From Dokdonella_A sp964582225 (GTDB lineage Bacteria; Pseudomonadota; Gammaproteobacteria; Xanthomonadales; Rhodanobacteraceae), in contig CAZORA010000004.1 of the NCBI GenBank assembly GCA_964582225.1, positions 58,772-122,771 on the forward strand: a stretch of DNA of 64,000 bases, written 5' to 3'. Shown one piece after another: positions 57,185 to 64,000 of the stretch (position 1 is the first letter of the stretch; the number at the start of each line of letters is the position of its first letter). Position numbers and translations under genes: made by a program. Below the pieces are notes generated by a model. The model was not told the DNA's origin, searched no databases, and saw nothing but the letters and a program-made list of their open reading frames with translations.

Positions 57185-58915
57185 ATGAATCGAACGATGC
57201 CCTTTCCCGCAAGCACACGCGCCGCCGGCGCGCTGATCCTGCTGCTGCTGACGGCGGCGGCATCTGCCCAGCTGCCGATTCCGATGACGCAAAACGATTT
57301 CCACGTTCCGGGCAGCCAAATCGGCGACATGCCGGCAAGTGAACTGCTTCCCTCGGATCAGTGCAAGGTCTGCCACGACCGGGTCGATCCGCAGACTCCG
57401 CCGGAGAATGCAGTCGAACCCTATGCAACCTGGGCCGGCAGCCTGATGGGACTCAGCGGCCGCGACCCGCTGTTCTTCGCGCAGACGACCACCGCCAACC
57501 AGGACGTCGACAACGTCGGCAGCTTCTGCATCCGCTGCCACATGCCGGCTTCGGTGGTGACGGGACACGTCAGCGACCCTTGGGGCACCTCGTTCGACCA
57601 ACGCGACCTGGAGGGCGTCAGCTGCCACATGTGCCACGCGATGGTGGACCCGATCTACCAGCCCGGGGTGAGTCCGCCCGAGGATGAATCGATCCTCGCC
57701 GCGCTCGCCGACGTGCCGGAATACTACGGCAACGCGATGTTCGTACTGGATCCACTCGGCGTGCGCCGCGGCCCGCGCGCGGACAATCAGGCGCTGCATC
57801 AGCTGATCGTTTCCCCGTTCACGCGTGAAGCTTCGTTCTGTGGCACCTGCCACGACGTTGGCAATGTCGCGGTCAGCCGCCAGCTCGACGGCAGCTATCG
57901 CTACAACACGATCGACGAGGAAGCACCGGATCACGACCAGCGCGCGCTATTTCCGCTGGAGCGCACCTATACGGAGTGGAAGCTCTCGGCCTTCGCCGCC
58001 GGCGGCGTGGACCTGGGCGGTCGCTTCGGCGGTGCGCGCGGGCCGGTGGTGTCGACCTGTCAGGACTGTCACATGCCGACCGCGCCGGGCCAGGCGAGCC
58101 CCTACGGCCCGCAGCGCCCCGACATCGCGCGGCATGAGTTTGCCGGCGCTGCGGTACAGTCGCTGGACTTGATCGCCGCCTACACCGCGAACGATCCGAC
58201 GGTCGACCCCGAGCTTCCTGGGCACATCGCGGTCGGCCGCGCCAAGGCGCTGTCGATGCTGCAGCGGGCAGCGAGCCTCGACCTCGCCCTGGTCGACGGC
58301 AACCTGCGCGCGCGGGTCACCAACGAGACCGGGCACAAGCTGCCGACCGGCCACATCGAGGGCCGCCGGGTGTGGCTCAACCTGCAGTTCTTCGATGCCG
58401 CCGACCAGCTGGTGCTGGAGCGCGGCCACTACGATCCAGTCGAGGCCGAGCTCGACGCGAGCAGCACCACGGTTTACGAAATGCACGTCGCGCTGAGCGC
58501 GGACGCGGCCGCCGCCACCGGGCTGCCCGCGGGCGTCACCACGCACATGGCGCTGGCCGACACCATCGCCAAGGACACCCGCATTCCGCCGCGTGGCTTC
58601 AACAATGCGAGCTTCCTCGATGGTGGCTCGCCGGCGGTCGGCATCAGCTACGCCGACGGTCAGTATTGGCACGACACCGAGCTGGCCATCCCGCCCGGCG
58701 CGGTGCGGGTCAGAGCAACGCTCTACTATCAGTCGCTGCCGCGCGAGTACATCGAGGCGCTGCGCGATGGCAACGTGACCGACGACTGGGGCGATACCCT
58801 GCACGATCTGTGGGAGCAGACCGGGCGCGGCGCGCCGATCGAGATGATCAGCAAGGACCTGCATTTCTTCGACGCGATCTTCGCCAGCGGCTTCGACGAC
58901 ACTCTCCCGCCTTGA
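57185..58915 (+). CDS. Secreted pentaheme cytochrome c with C-terminal beta domain
   Basis: 576 residues. A signal peptide (about 1-29) is followed by five CXXCH sites at 60-64 (CKVCH), 115-119 (CIRCH), 147-151 (CHMCH), 219-223 (CGTCH) and 292-296 (CQDCH). The pattern of paired sites and conserved HMP motifs resembles the multihaem cytochrome c554 family. The C-terminal ~200 residues form a beta-sandwich region with NETGHKLPTGHIEGRRVWLNLQFFD, common in such proteins. The very end is IFASGFDDTLPP, like short C-terminal tags seen in secreted Lysobacterales proteins. It is presumably a periplasmic or extracellular electron-transfer protein or oxidoreductase; the substrate is unknown. Confidence 0.88.
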   Translation: MNRTMPFPASTRAAGALILLLLTAAASAQLPIPMTQNDFHVPGSQIGDMPASELLPSDQCKVCHDRVDPQTPPENAVEPYATWAGSLMGLSGRDPLFFAQTTTANQDVDNVGSFCIRCHMPASVVTGHVSDPWGTSFDQRDLEGVSCHMCHAMVDPIYQPGVSPPEDESILAALADVPEYYGNAMFVLDPLGVRRGPRADNQALHQLIVSPFTREASFCGTCHDVGNVAVSRQLDGSYRYNTIDEEAPDHDQRALFPLERTYTEWKLSAFAAGGVDLGGRFGGARGPVVSTCQDCHMPTAPGQASPYGPQRPDIARHEFAGAAVQSLDLIAAYTANDPTVDPELPGHIAVGRAKALSMLQRAASLDLALVDGNLRARVTNETGHKLPTGHIEGRRVWLNLQFFDAADQLVLERGHYDPVEAELDASSTTVYEMHVALSADAAAATGLPAGVTTHMALADTIAKDTRIPPRGFNNASFLDGGSPAVGISYADGQYWHDTELAIPPGAVRVRATLYYQSLPREYIEALRDGNVTDDWGDTLHDLWEQTGRGAPIEMISKDLHFFDAIFASGFDDTLPP

Positions 58916-58980
58916 GGCGGCGGGCCGCGCGAGGCCGCTTCGCAGCGGCCGGCGCCCCGCGGCCGCTGCCAGCAAACGAC

Positions 58981-60261
58981 ATGAGCAAGAACCACGAACT
59001 CTTCCAGCGTGCGCTCGCGCATATCCCGGGCGGCGTCAACTCACCCGTGCGGGCCTTCCGCGCGGTGGGTGGCGAGCCCTTCTTCACCGCCCGGGCCGAC
59101 GGCGCCTTCCTGTGGGACGCCGAAGGCAAGCGCTACATCGACTACGTCGGCTCCTGGGGCCCGATGATCGTCGGCCACAACCATCCGCAGGTGCGCGAGG
59201 CGGTGCTGGCCGCGGTCGCCCAGGGGCTCTCCTTCGGCACGCCCTGCCCGGCCGAAGTGAGGATGGCCGAAACCATCAGCCGTCTGGTGCCTTCGGTTGA
59301 AGTCGTGCGCATGGTCAACTCCGGCACCGAGGCGACGATGTCGGCGGTGCGCCTCGCGCGCGGTGCGACCGGTCGCGACAAGTTCGTCAAGTTCGAAGGC
59401 TGCTATCACGGCCACGCCGACGGCTTTCTGGTCAAGGCCGGCTCCGGCGCGCTGACCTTCGGCGTGCCGACCTCGCCGGGCGTGCCGGCCGCGACCGCCG
59501 ACCTTACCCTGAGCCTGCCCTACAACGACCTCGAGGCCGCGCGCGCACTGTTCGCCGAGCAAGGCGAGGAGATCGCCTGCCTGATCGTCGAGCCGGTGGC
59601 CGGCAACATGAACTGCGTTCCGCCCGCGCCGGGCTTTCTTGAGGGCCTGCGCGAGCTCTGCACGCAGCACGGTGCGCTGCTCATCTTCGACGAGGTGATG
59701 ACCGGCTTCCGCGTCGCGCTAGGCGGTGCCCAGGAGCTCTACGGTGTGACGCCCGATCTGAGCACCTTCGGCAAGGTAATCGGCGGCGGCATGCCGGTCG
59801 GCGCCTACGGCGGGCGCCGCGAGCTGATGCAGCAGATCGCACCGGCCGGGCCCGTCTATCAGGCCGGCACCCTGTCCGGCAACCCGGTGGCGATGGCTGC
59901 CGGTCTCGCCATGCTCAGGCTGATCCAGACGCAGGGCTTCCACGTCGAACTCGAGCGGCGCACGCGTCTGCTCTGCGACGGCCTGCAGGCGATCGCCGAC
60001 GGCATGGGGCTCGCCTTCACCACGAACCGCGTCGGCGGCATGTTCGGGCTGTTCTTCGCCGCCGGCCCGGTTCGTTCGCTGGCCGACGCCACGGCCGCCG
60101 ACGTGGAGCGTTTCAGGCGTTTTTTCCGCGGCATGCTGAAGCGCGGCGTGTATCTCGCGCCGAGCGCCTTCGAGGCCGGCTTCCTGTCGAGCGCGCACGA
60201 CGAGTCGATCATCGCGCAAACGCTCGACGCCGCCCGCGGCGCCTTCGCCGAGGCGGTCTGA
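58981..60261 (+). CDS. hemL: Glutamate-1-semialdehyde 2,1-aminomutase
   Basis: 426 residues from ATG 58981, standard length. It has RALAHIPGGVNSPVRAFRAVGG at the N-terminus, the PLP lysine in STFGKVIGGGMPVGAYGG, and NSGTEATMSAVRLARGATGRDK. It makes 5-aminolevulinate from glutamate-1-semialdehyde in the C5 pathway. It follows the pentaheme cytochrome gene by 65 bases, with haem supply a plausible reason for the order. Confidence 0.97.
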   Translation: MSKNHELFQRALAHIPGGVNSPVRAFRAVGGEPFFTARADGAFLWDAEGKRYIDYVGSWGPMIVGHNHPQVREAVLAAVAQGLSFGTPCPAEVRMAETISRLVPSVEVVRMVNSGTEATMSAVRLARGATGRDKFVKFEGCYHGHADGFLVKAGSGALTFGVPTSPGVPAATADLTLSLPYNDLEAARALFAEQGEEIACLIVEPVAGNMNCVPPAPGFLEGLRELCTQHGALLIFDEVMTGFRVALGGAQELYGVTPDLSTFGKVIGGGMPVGAYGGRRELMQQIAPAGPVYQAGTLSGNPVAMAAGLAMLRLIQTQGFHVELERRTRLLCDGLQAIADGMGLAFTTNRVGGMFGLFFAAGPVRSLADATAADVERFRRFFRGMLKRGVYLAPSAFEAGFLSSAHDESIIAQTLDAARGAFAEAV

Positions 60262-60277
60262 GGGCTCGCGCCGGTAC

Positions 60278-61096
60278 TCAGTCGAGGTAGAGGTCTGGCA
60301 GCAGCGGCTGCGTCGGGTCGACGGCATAGTCGGACAGGTCGGTCACGCCGATCTCGCCGAGCACCTCGTCGTCGATCAGGAAATTGCCGCTGAAGCCCCG
60401 TGCCCTGCGCACCAGGATCGCGTGCGCGGCATCGGCAAGGATTTCCGGCTTGCGGCCGTTGGCCGCGTTGACGCCCGGAATCATGCGCAGCGCCTCGGTG
60501 CTGATCAGGGTGCGCGGCCACAGCGCGTTGATCGCCACGCCCTGCGCGGCGAATTCCGCGGCGAGGCCCAGGGTGACGAAGCTCATGCCCATCTTGGCCA
60601 GGGTGTAGCCGGTATGCGGCCCCCACCACCTGGGCTCGAGCGAGGGCGGCGGGGCCAGGGTAAGAATGTGCGGATTGGGCGCCTTGAGCAGATGCGGCAG
60701 GCAGGTCTGCGCGCAGAGGAAGGTGCCGCGCGCGTTCACCTGCTGCATCAGGTCGAAGCGCTTGATCGGCGTGTCGAGCGTGCCGCGCAGCCAGATCGCG
60801 CTGGCGTTGTTGACCAACACGTCGAGGCCGCCGAAGCGCTCCACCGTGGCGGCCACCGCTGCCTGCACGGCGCCCTCGTCGCGAATGTCGCAGCGGATCG
60901 CCAGCGCCTTGCCGCCGGCCGCCTCGACCGCCGCGGCGGCGCTGTGGATGGTGCCGGGCAGCTTCGGGTTGGGCACGTCGCTCTTGGCGGCGATGGCCAC
61001 GTTGGCGCCGTCGCGCGCGGCGCGCAGCGCAATGGCGAGGCCGATACCGCGCGAGGCGCCGGTGATGAAAAGGGTCTTGCCCGAGAGGCTGGCCAC
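60278..61096 (-). CDS. Short-chain dehydrogenase/reductase, HSDL2-like
   Basis: 272 residues from GTG 61096 (preceded at a suitable distance by AGGTGG). GTG 61108 and ATG 61171 are alternative longer starts in the same frame. The NAD(P) motif is TGASRGIGLAIAL, with LVNNASAIW. The catalytic region is GYTLAKMGMSF, where Tyr-x-x-x-Lys is present. The HSDL2-type lead KSDVPNPKLPGTIHSAAAAVEAAGG is diagnostic. The substrate is unknown; the family is tied to fatty-acid metabolism in eukaryotes. Convergent with hemL. Confidence 0.88.
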   Translation of the reverse strand: MASLSGKTLFITGASRGIGLAIALRAARDGANVAIAAKSDVPNPKLPGTIHSAAAAVEAAGGKALAIRCDIRDEGAVQAAVAATVERFGGLDVLVNNASAIWLRGTLDTPIKRFDLMQQVNARGTFLCAQTCLPHLLKAPNPHILTLAPPPSLEPRWWGPHTGYTLAKMGMSFVTLGLAAEFAAQGVAINALWPRTLISTEALRMIPGVNAANGRKPEILADAAHAILVRRARGFSGNFLIDDEVLGEIGVTDLSDYAVDPTQPLLPDLYLD

Positions 61097-61299
61097 GGAC
61101 GCATCCACCTGGTTGCAAAGAGAAGGGCAGTGTAGCGCGCAGACCTGCGACCGCTTTGCGACACCCGCCATTCACGCCGCATGAACCCGAGGTGATCGCT
61201 CTGGTACGGGCTTTGCACATACCTTCATTGAATATCAGCGCAGCGGACCCAATCGTAAGCGCAGCCGCCACCCGGCGGTGACCTACGGAGTGCAAGATC

Positions 61300-61950
61300 A
61301 TGAAATCCATTTATTCGGCCTGTGCCCTGGTATTGGGCTTGGCATTGGCGGCAGCAGCGCCGCTCGGCTTGGCGCAGCAACATCAGGCCGCTGCGACCAG
61401 CGGTACCGCGAACAGCGCGCCGGAACTCCACAAGGCGATGCGCGCGCTGTGGAAGGGTCATATCGACGCGACCCGCGCTTATGCGGTAGCCGTCAAGGCG
61501 AATGACCCAGCGGGTGCCGAGCGCGCGACGAACGCCGCGGTTTCCAACGCCAAGGACATCTCCAACGCGGTCGCCGGGTTCTATAGCGAAGCCGGCGGTA
61601 CCGGTATTCTGAAGCTCCTCGGCGGCCACTGGGCCGGCGTCAAGGCCATGACGGATGCTGAACACGTGGGCAACAGTGCGGGCGCCGAAAAGGCAATGAG
61701 TGATCTGACCGTCAACGCCGGCGAGATCGCCAAGTTTCTTGCCGGTGCAAACCCGAACCTGACGGTTGACGGCGTGAACGGCCTCATGATCATGCATATC
61801 GGCGACCATCAGGCGCAGATCAGCCAGATCATGCGCGGCGACGAAGCTGGCGAGGCGAACACCTGGGTGCACATGCAGGCGCACATGAACACGCTGGCCG
61901 ATGCGCTCTCCGACGCCATCGCCAAGCAGTTCCCTGACAAGGCCAAGTGA
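61300..61950 (+). CDS. Secreted helical-bundle protein with paired HxxxH motifs, function unknown
   Basis: 216 residues. A signal peptide (about 1-25, LGLALAAAAPLGLAQ) is followed by an all-helical domain with LWKGHIDATRAY, a mid segment NAKDISNAVAGFYSEAGG and AKFLAGANPN. Two HxxxH pairs stand at H166/H170 and H191/H195, and it ends ADALSDAIAKQFPDK. This matches a widespread but uncharacterised bacterial family recognisable by LWxxH near the start and DxLSDxIxKQFP near the end. Regularly spaced His residues suggest a metal- or haem-binding four-helix bundle. It overlaps the COG2345 regulator gene by 4 bases (GTGA). Confidence 0.75.
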   Translation: MKSIYSACALVLGLALAAAAPLGLAQQHQAAATSGTANSAPELHKAMRALWKGHIDATRAYAVAVKANDPAGAERATNAAVSNAKDISNAVAGFYSEAGGTGILKLLGGHWAGVKAMTDAEHVGNSAGAEKAMSDLTVNAGEIAKFLAGANPNLTVDGVNGLMIMHIGDHQAQISQIMRGDEAGEANTWVHMQAHMNTLADALSDAIAKQFPDKAK

Positions 61951-62591
61951 GCAGACGTTCGGCACTGCATCAGTTGGGAGCCACGCGGCAAAAGCTGCTG
62001 CGTGCGCTCCGCGCGACTCCGCAGGGTCTTGCCGTCAGCGAGCTCTGCGCAACGCTTGGCATCAGCCACAACGCCGTCAGGCAGCACCTGACGGCGTTGC
62101 TGTCTCAGGGGCTCATCGGGCGCGGCGAAGCGCGACCCAGCGGCGGCCGCCCGCAGATGCGCTATGTGCTGCTCGAGGCCGCACGCGAACTCTTCCCGCG
62201 CAACTACGCGTTCATCGCTTCCGGGCTCCTGCAGCAGATCCGCAGTCGCTGGGGTGATGCCGTCACGGAATCCCTGCTCGTCGATCTCGGCCGCGCGCTC
62301 GGTGTCTCCGCTCGCCAACGGGTCGCTGCGAGCGACGATGATGCCGAACTCGGCGCGGCGCTCGCCGAACAGCTGGACGTGCTCGGCTACGAGGCGCGGC
62401 TGGATACGCAAAGCGGCGCAGCGGAAGTGCTGGTCTGGAACTGCGTCTTCCACGAAGTCGCCGAGCAGCACCCGGAAGTCTGTCGCTTCGACCTCGAGTT
62501 CATGCGGGCGGCCAGCGGCCGGCCCGTCGAACATCTCGAATGCATGCTGCGCGGCACTCCCGCCTGCCGCTTCCGCATCGGCCCGAAATAA
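61947..62591 (+). CDS. HTH regulator with four C-terminal cysteines (COG2345/SufR-like)
   Basis: 214 residues from GTG 61947. The N-terminal winged helix-turn-helix (about 15-75) includes VSELCATLGISHNAVRQHLTALLSQGLI. A middle sensor region follows. The C-terminal domain carries Cys166, Cys179, Cys199 and Cys207 in a C-x12-C-x19-C-x7-C array. Related COG2345 proteins such as cyanobacterial SufR use C-terminal cysteines to hold an Fe-S cluster and repress target genes. It is cotranscribed with the preceding secreted protein and is probably its regulator, sensing oxidative, nitrosative or iron status; that is inference. Confidence 0.82.
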   Translation: MSRRSALHQLGATRQKLLRALRATPQGLAVSELCATLGISHNAVRQHLTALLSQGLIGRGEARPSGGRPQMRYVLLEAARELFPRNYAFIASGLLQQIRSRWGDAVTESLLVDLGRALGVSARQRVAASDDDAELGAALAEQLDVLGYEARLDTQSGAAEVLVWNCVFHEVAEQHPEVCRFDLEFMRAASGRPVEHLECMLRGTPACRFRIGPK

Positions 62592-62599
62592 CTCTCCCG

Positions 62600-63022
62600 C
62601 TACCAGCTACCGACGTTCGGCATCGAAATCCAGGGTTCCGCGGGCGCCAGCGGAGCGCCTTTCTGCAGCAGCTCGATCGAGATCCGGTCGGGCGAGCGCA
62701 CGAAAGCCATGTGGCCGTCGCGCGGCGGGCGGTTGATGGTGACCCCCATCTGCTGCAGGTGGGCGCAGATTGCATGGAGGTCGTCGACCTCGAAGGCGAG
62801 ATGACCGAAATTGCGCGCGCTGCCGTAGTCCTCGTCCGAGCCCCAGTTCCAGGTGAGCTCGATTTCCGCCTCCGGGCTGCCCGCTGCCGCGAGGAAGATC
62901 AGAGTGAAGCGCCCGGCGGCATTCTCCATGCGCCGTACCTCGCGCAGGCCGAGACCCTCGCAGAAAAAACGCAGGCTGGCGGCGACGTCGCGCACGCGGA
63001 TCATGCTGTGCAGGTACCTCAT
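62600..63022 (-). CDS. VOC-superfamily (glyoxalase I-like) protein
   Basis: 140 residues. Two beta-alpha-beta-beta-beta repeats make up the protein: MIRVRDVAASLRFFCEGLGLREVRRM and NFGHLAFEVDDLHAICAHLQQMGVTINRPPRDG, with a metal-ligand-type ELLQK at the end and Glu in AEIELTWNW. The pattern is close to lactoylglutathione lyase (GloA). Residues consistent with His/Glu metal binding are visible, but a different VOC substrate is possible. Convergent with the regulator gene. Confidence 0.85.
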   Translation of the reverse strand: MRYLHSMIRVRDVAASLRFFCEGLGLREVRRMENAAGRFTLIFLAAAGSPEAEIELTWNWGSDEDYGSARNFGHLAFEVDDLHAICAHLQQMGVTINRPPRDGHMAFVRSPDRISIELLQKGAPLAPAEPWISMPNVGSW

Positions 63023-63049
63023 CGACCCAACTCCAGATGGTGAAAGGGT

Positions 63050-63634
63050 TCAGCCGCGCTGGAAGCGCGGCAGCCAGTCGAGCAGCCGCGCCAGTCGGCG
63101 CAGCGGATCGGTGAGCTCGAGCAACTGCTGACGTTCGGTCGCCTCGAGCGGCAGCAATTCCGCCAGTCGGAAGCCTACCCAGCTCGCGTCATCGAACGCA
63201 TCGCGCGGCGGCGCCGGACCCGGTCTGCATCCGACGAGGCGCTCGGCAATCGTCGCCAGCAGGCCGTACTCAGGCGGCACCCGCACATGGGGTTCGGCCG
63301 GCCACTGGCGCGCGCGGACGATCAGCAGGCCGTTGTCGCGCACCCGGCTCACGCCCGCACGGAAGCGCTCGCCGCCCGCCACCTCGATGCCGAGCAGGCC
63401 GTCCGGCAGGGTGAAGAAATCGACGATCCGCGCCAGAGTGCCGATTGCCGCCGGGCGCGCCGGCGCGCCGACCTCCTCGCCCTCCAGGATCAGGCACACG
63501 CCGAAGGGCGCATCGCGCCGCGCGCAGTCGCGCACCAAATCCAGATACCTCGGCTCGAAAACTCGCAGCGACACCCGGCCGCCCGGAAACAGCACCGCGG
63601 CAAGAGGAAACAGCGGCAGCTCGATCGCCGTCAC
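63050..63634 (-). CDS. Lon N-terminal (LAN) substrate-binding domain protein
   Basis: 194 residues from GTG 63634 (VTAIELPLFPL). It carries the Lon N-domain pattern ELPLFPLAAVLFPGGRVSLRVFEPRYLDLVRDC, FGVCLILEGEEVG and GTLARIVDFFTLPDGLLGIEVAGGERFR, then a helical tail. There is no ATPase or protease domain. Stand-alone LAN proteins are common in proteobacteria and their role is unknown. An ATG at 63751 in the same frame would extend the protein into repeat copy D and is rejected. Confidence 0.85.
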   Translation of the reverse strand: MTAIELPLFPLAAVLFPGGRVSLRVFEPRYLDLVRDCARRDAPFGVCLILEGEEVGAPARPAAIGTLARIVDFFTLPDGLLGIEVAGGERFRAGVSRVRDNGLLIVRARQWPAEPHVRVPPEYGLLATIAERLVGCRPGPAPPRDAFDDASWVGFRLAELLPLEATERQQLLELTDPLRRLARLLDWLPRFQRG

Positions 63635-63745
63635 GACCCCACTGTAGCAGTCCGCGGCGCCGCGCAAGGCTTGGCGAGCTGCCTGACCAGGCGCGACGCT
63701 TAAGAGGCGGGTGCGCTGGGGAAGCCCCGGAACGCGGCGTTTTTT
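63635..63745. other. Intergenic DNA between the Lon-N gene and repeat copy D
   Basis: Short GC-rich stretch that must hold the Lon-N gene promoter. From 63729 it matches, with a few changes, the flank of copy E at about 63958 (both read GGAACGCGSCGTTTTTTCGTCA). No gene seen. Confidence 0.4.
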
Positions 63746-63845
63746 CGTCACTCCCGCGAAGGCGGGAGTCCAGTGCCTTTGGCTTCAGCGATCCGGAACC
63801 GGCGAAAGCAAAGTCGCTGGGCACCCGCCTGCGCGGGTGCGACGA
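63746..63845 (-). repeat. REP/MITE-like repeat, copy D
   Basis: Two perfect 8-bp/4-nt hairpins mark its arms: 63750-63769 (ACTCCCGC) and 63821-63840 (GCACCCGC). The linker contains CCAGTGCCTTTGGCTTCAG, as in copy C. It ends in GACGAG at 63845. The arms are intact but the linker has diverged from copies A and C. Confidence 0.8.
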
Positions 63846-63974
63846 GTAGGGTCGTGGGTGCGACGGGCGAGAGACGTGTGCGACGGAGGGGAAGGTCTCA
63901 GCCATCCCACCGACCCCGCGTTTCCCCACCTAGAGGCAGGTACGGCGGGAATGCCCAGGAACGCGCCGTTTTTT

Positions 63975-64000
63975 CGTCACTCCCGCGAAGGCGGGAGTCC
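63975..64000 (-). repeat. REP/MITE-like repeat, copy E, cut by window edge
   Basis: CGTCACTCCCGCGAAGGCGG and the following arm are identical to the start of copy D, and the preceding ~20 bases are nearly the same too. The rest lies outside the window. It stands about 230 bases from copy D in direct orientation. Confidence 0.75.

Noticed and set aside
63635..63751. Longer start for the Lon-N-domain protein and protein-like readings of the repeats
   Set aside because: The extension is translation of intergenic and repeat DNA, not family sequence.
1..64000. tRNA, rRNA, CRISPR arrays, insertion sequences, prophage genes
   Set aside because: No cloverleaf-like or rRNA-like stretch, regularly spaced direct repeats, transposase or phage gene was recognised by eye. 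A tRNAscan or Infernal run would be the decisive check.

Overview
The window is a chromosomal segment of a GC-rich (about two thirds G+C) gammaproteobacterium. The best guess is a member of the Lysobacterales/Xanthomonadales. The grounds are a XanB2-type chorismatase divergent from an acyl carrier protein and a block of aryl-polyene (xanthomonadin-like) genes, the hemD-hemX-hemY order, and the mreBCD-mrdA-rodA / mltB-rlpA-dacA-ybeD-lipB cell-wall block. This assignment is inferred from gene content; no rRNA or tRNA gene was found to confirm it. No insertion sequence, prophage or CRISPR array was seen.

Layout. 1-9219: cut TPR gene, PlsC-like acyltransferase, Ycf46-like AAA ATPase, CPA1 antiporter, SrkA kinase, hotdog thioesterase, a repeat element beside a broken ferredoxin fragment, then hemY and hemX. 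9287-13274: hemD, thioesterase, lipoprotein, rhodanese, secB, gpsA. 13289-21282: NYN-domain gene, trmL, and a tightly overlapping minus-strand aryl-polyene accessory operon (dehydratase, RND/MMPL exporter, LolA-like protein, acyltransferase, dehydratase, membrane protein, ACP), with xanB2 divergent. 21361-25125: class III-type alcohol dehydrogenase, methyltransferase, and a diheme and a triheme cytochrome c. 25182-25533: remnant of an AAA ATPase. 25564-28332: SPFH/NfeD pair and YceI. 28534-32518: a split B12-dependent ribonucleotide reductase (nrdJa, nrdJb) with a histone H1-like gene between its halves. 32949-40229: DegP-type protease, an orphan PstS-like protein, M17 aminopeptidase, Prc, LipB. 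40415-54722: the cell-wall block (ybeD, dacA, rlpA, mltB, rodA, mrdA, mreD, mreC, mreB), interrupted by an oppositely oriented marR-OMF-emrA-emrB efflux cassette. 55244-64000: PfkB kinase, DUF192 protein, rubredoxin, pentaheme cytochrome, hemL, SDR, a secreted helical protein with a COG2345 Cys-rich regulator, VOC protein, Lon-N-domain protein, and repeat copies up to the edge.

Functional threads: haem synthesis (hemL, hemD, hemX, hemY) and several c-type cytochromes; envelope growth and quality control (Mre/Rod, DacA, RlpA, MltB, DegP, Prc, SecB, NfeD/SPFH); and pigment-type lipid assembly. Many adjacent genes overlap by 1-4 bases, frequently with GTG or TTG starts (GTGA, TTGA), suggesting strong translational coupling. 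A roughly 100-bp repeat family made of two hairpin arms occurs five times in intergenic DNA. Two pseudogene remnants (ferredoxin, AAA ATPase) also lie in intergenic DNA, the first directly beside a repeat copy.
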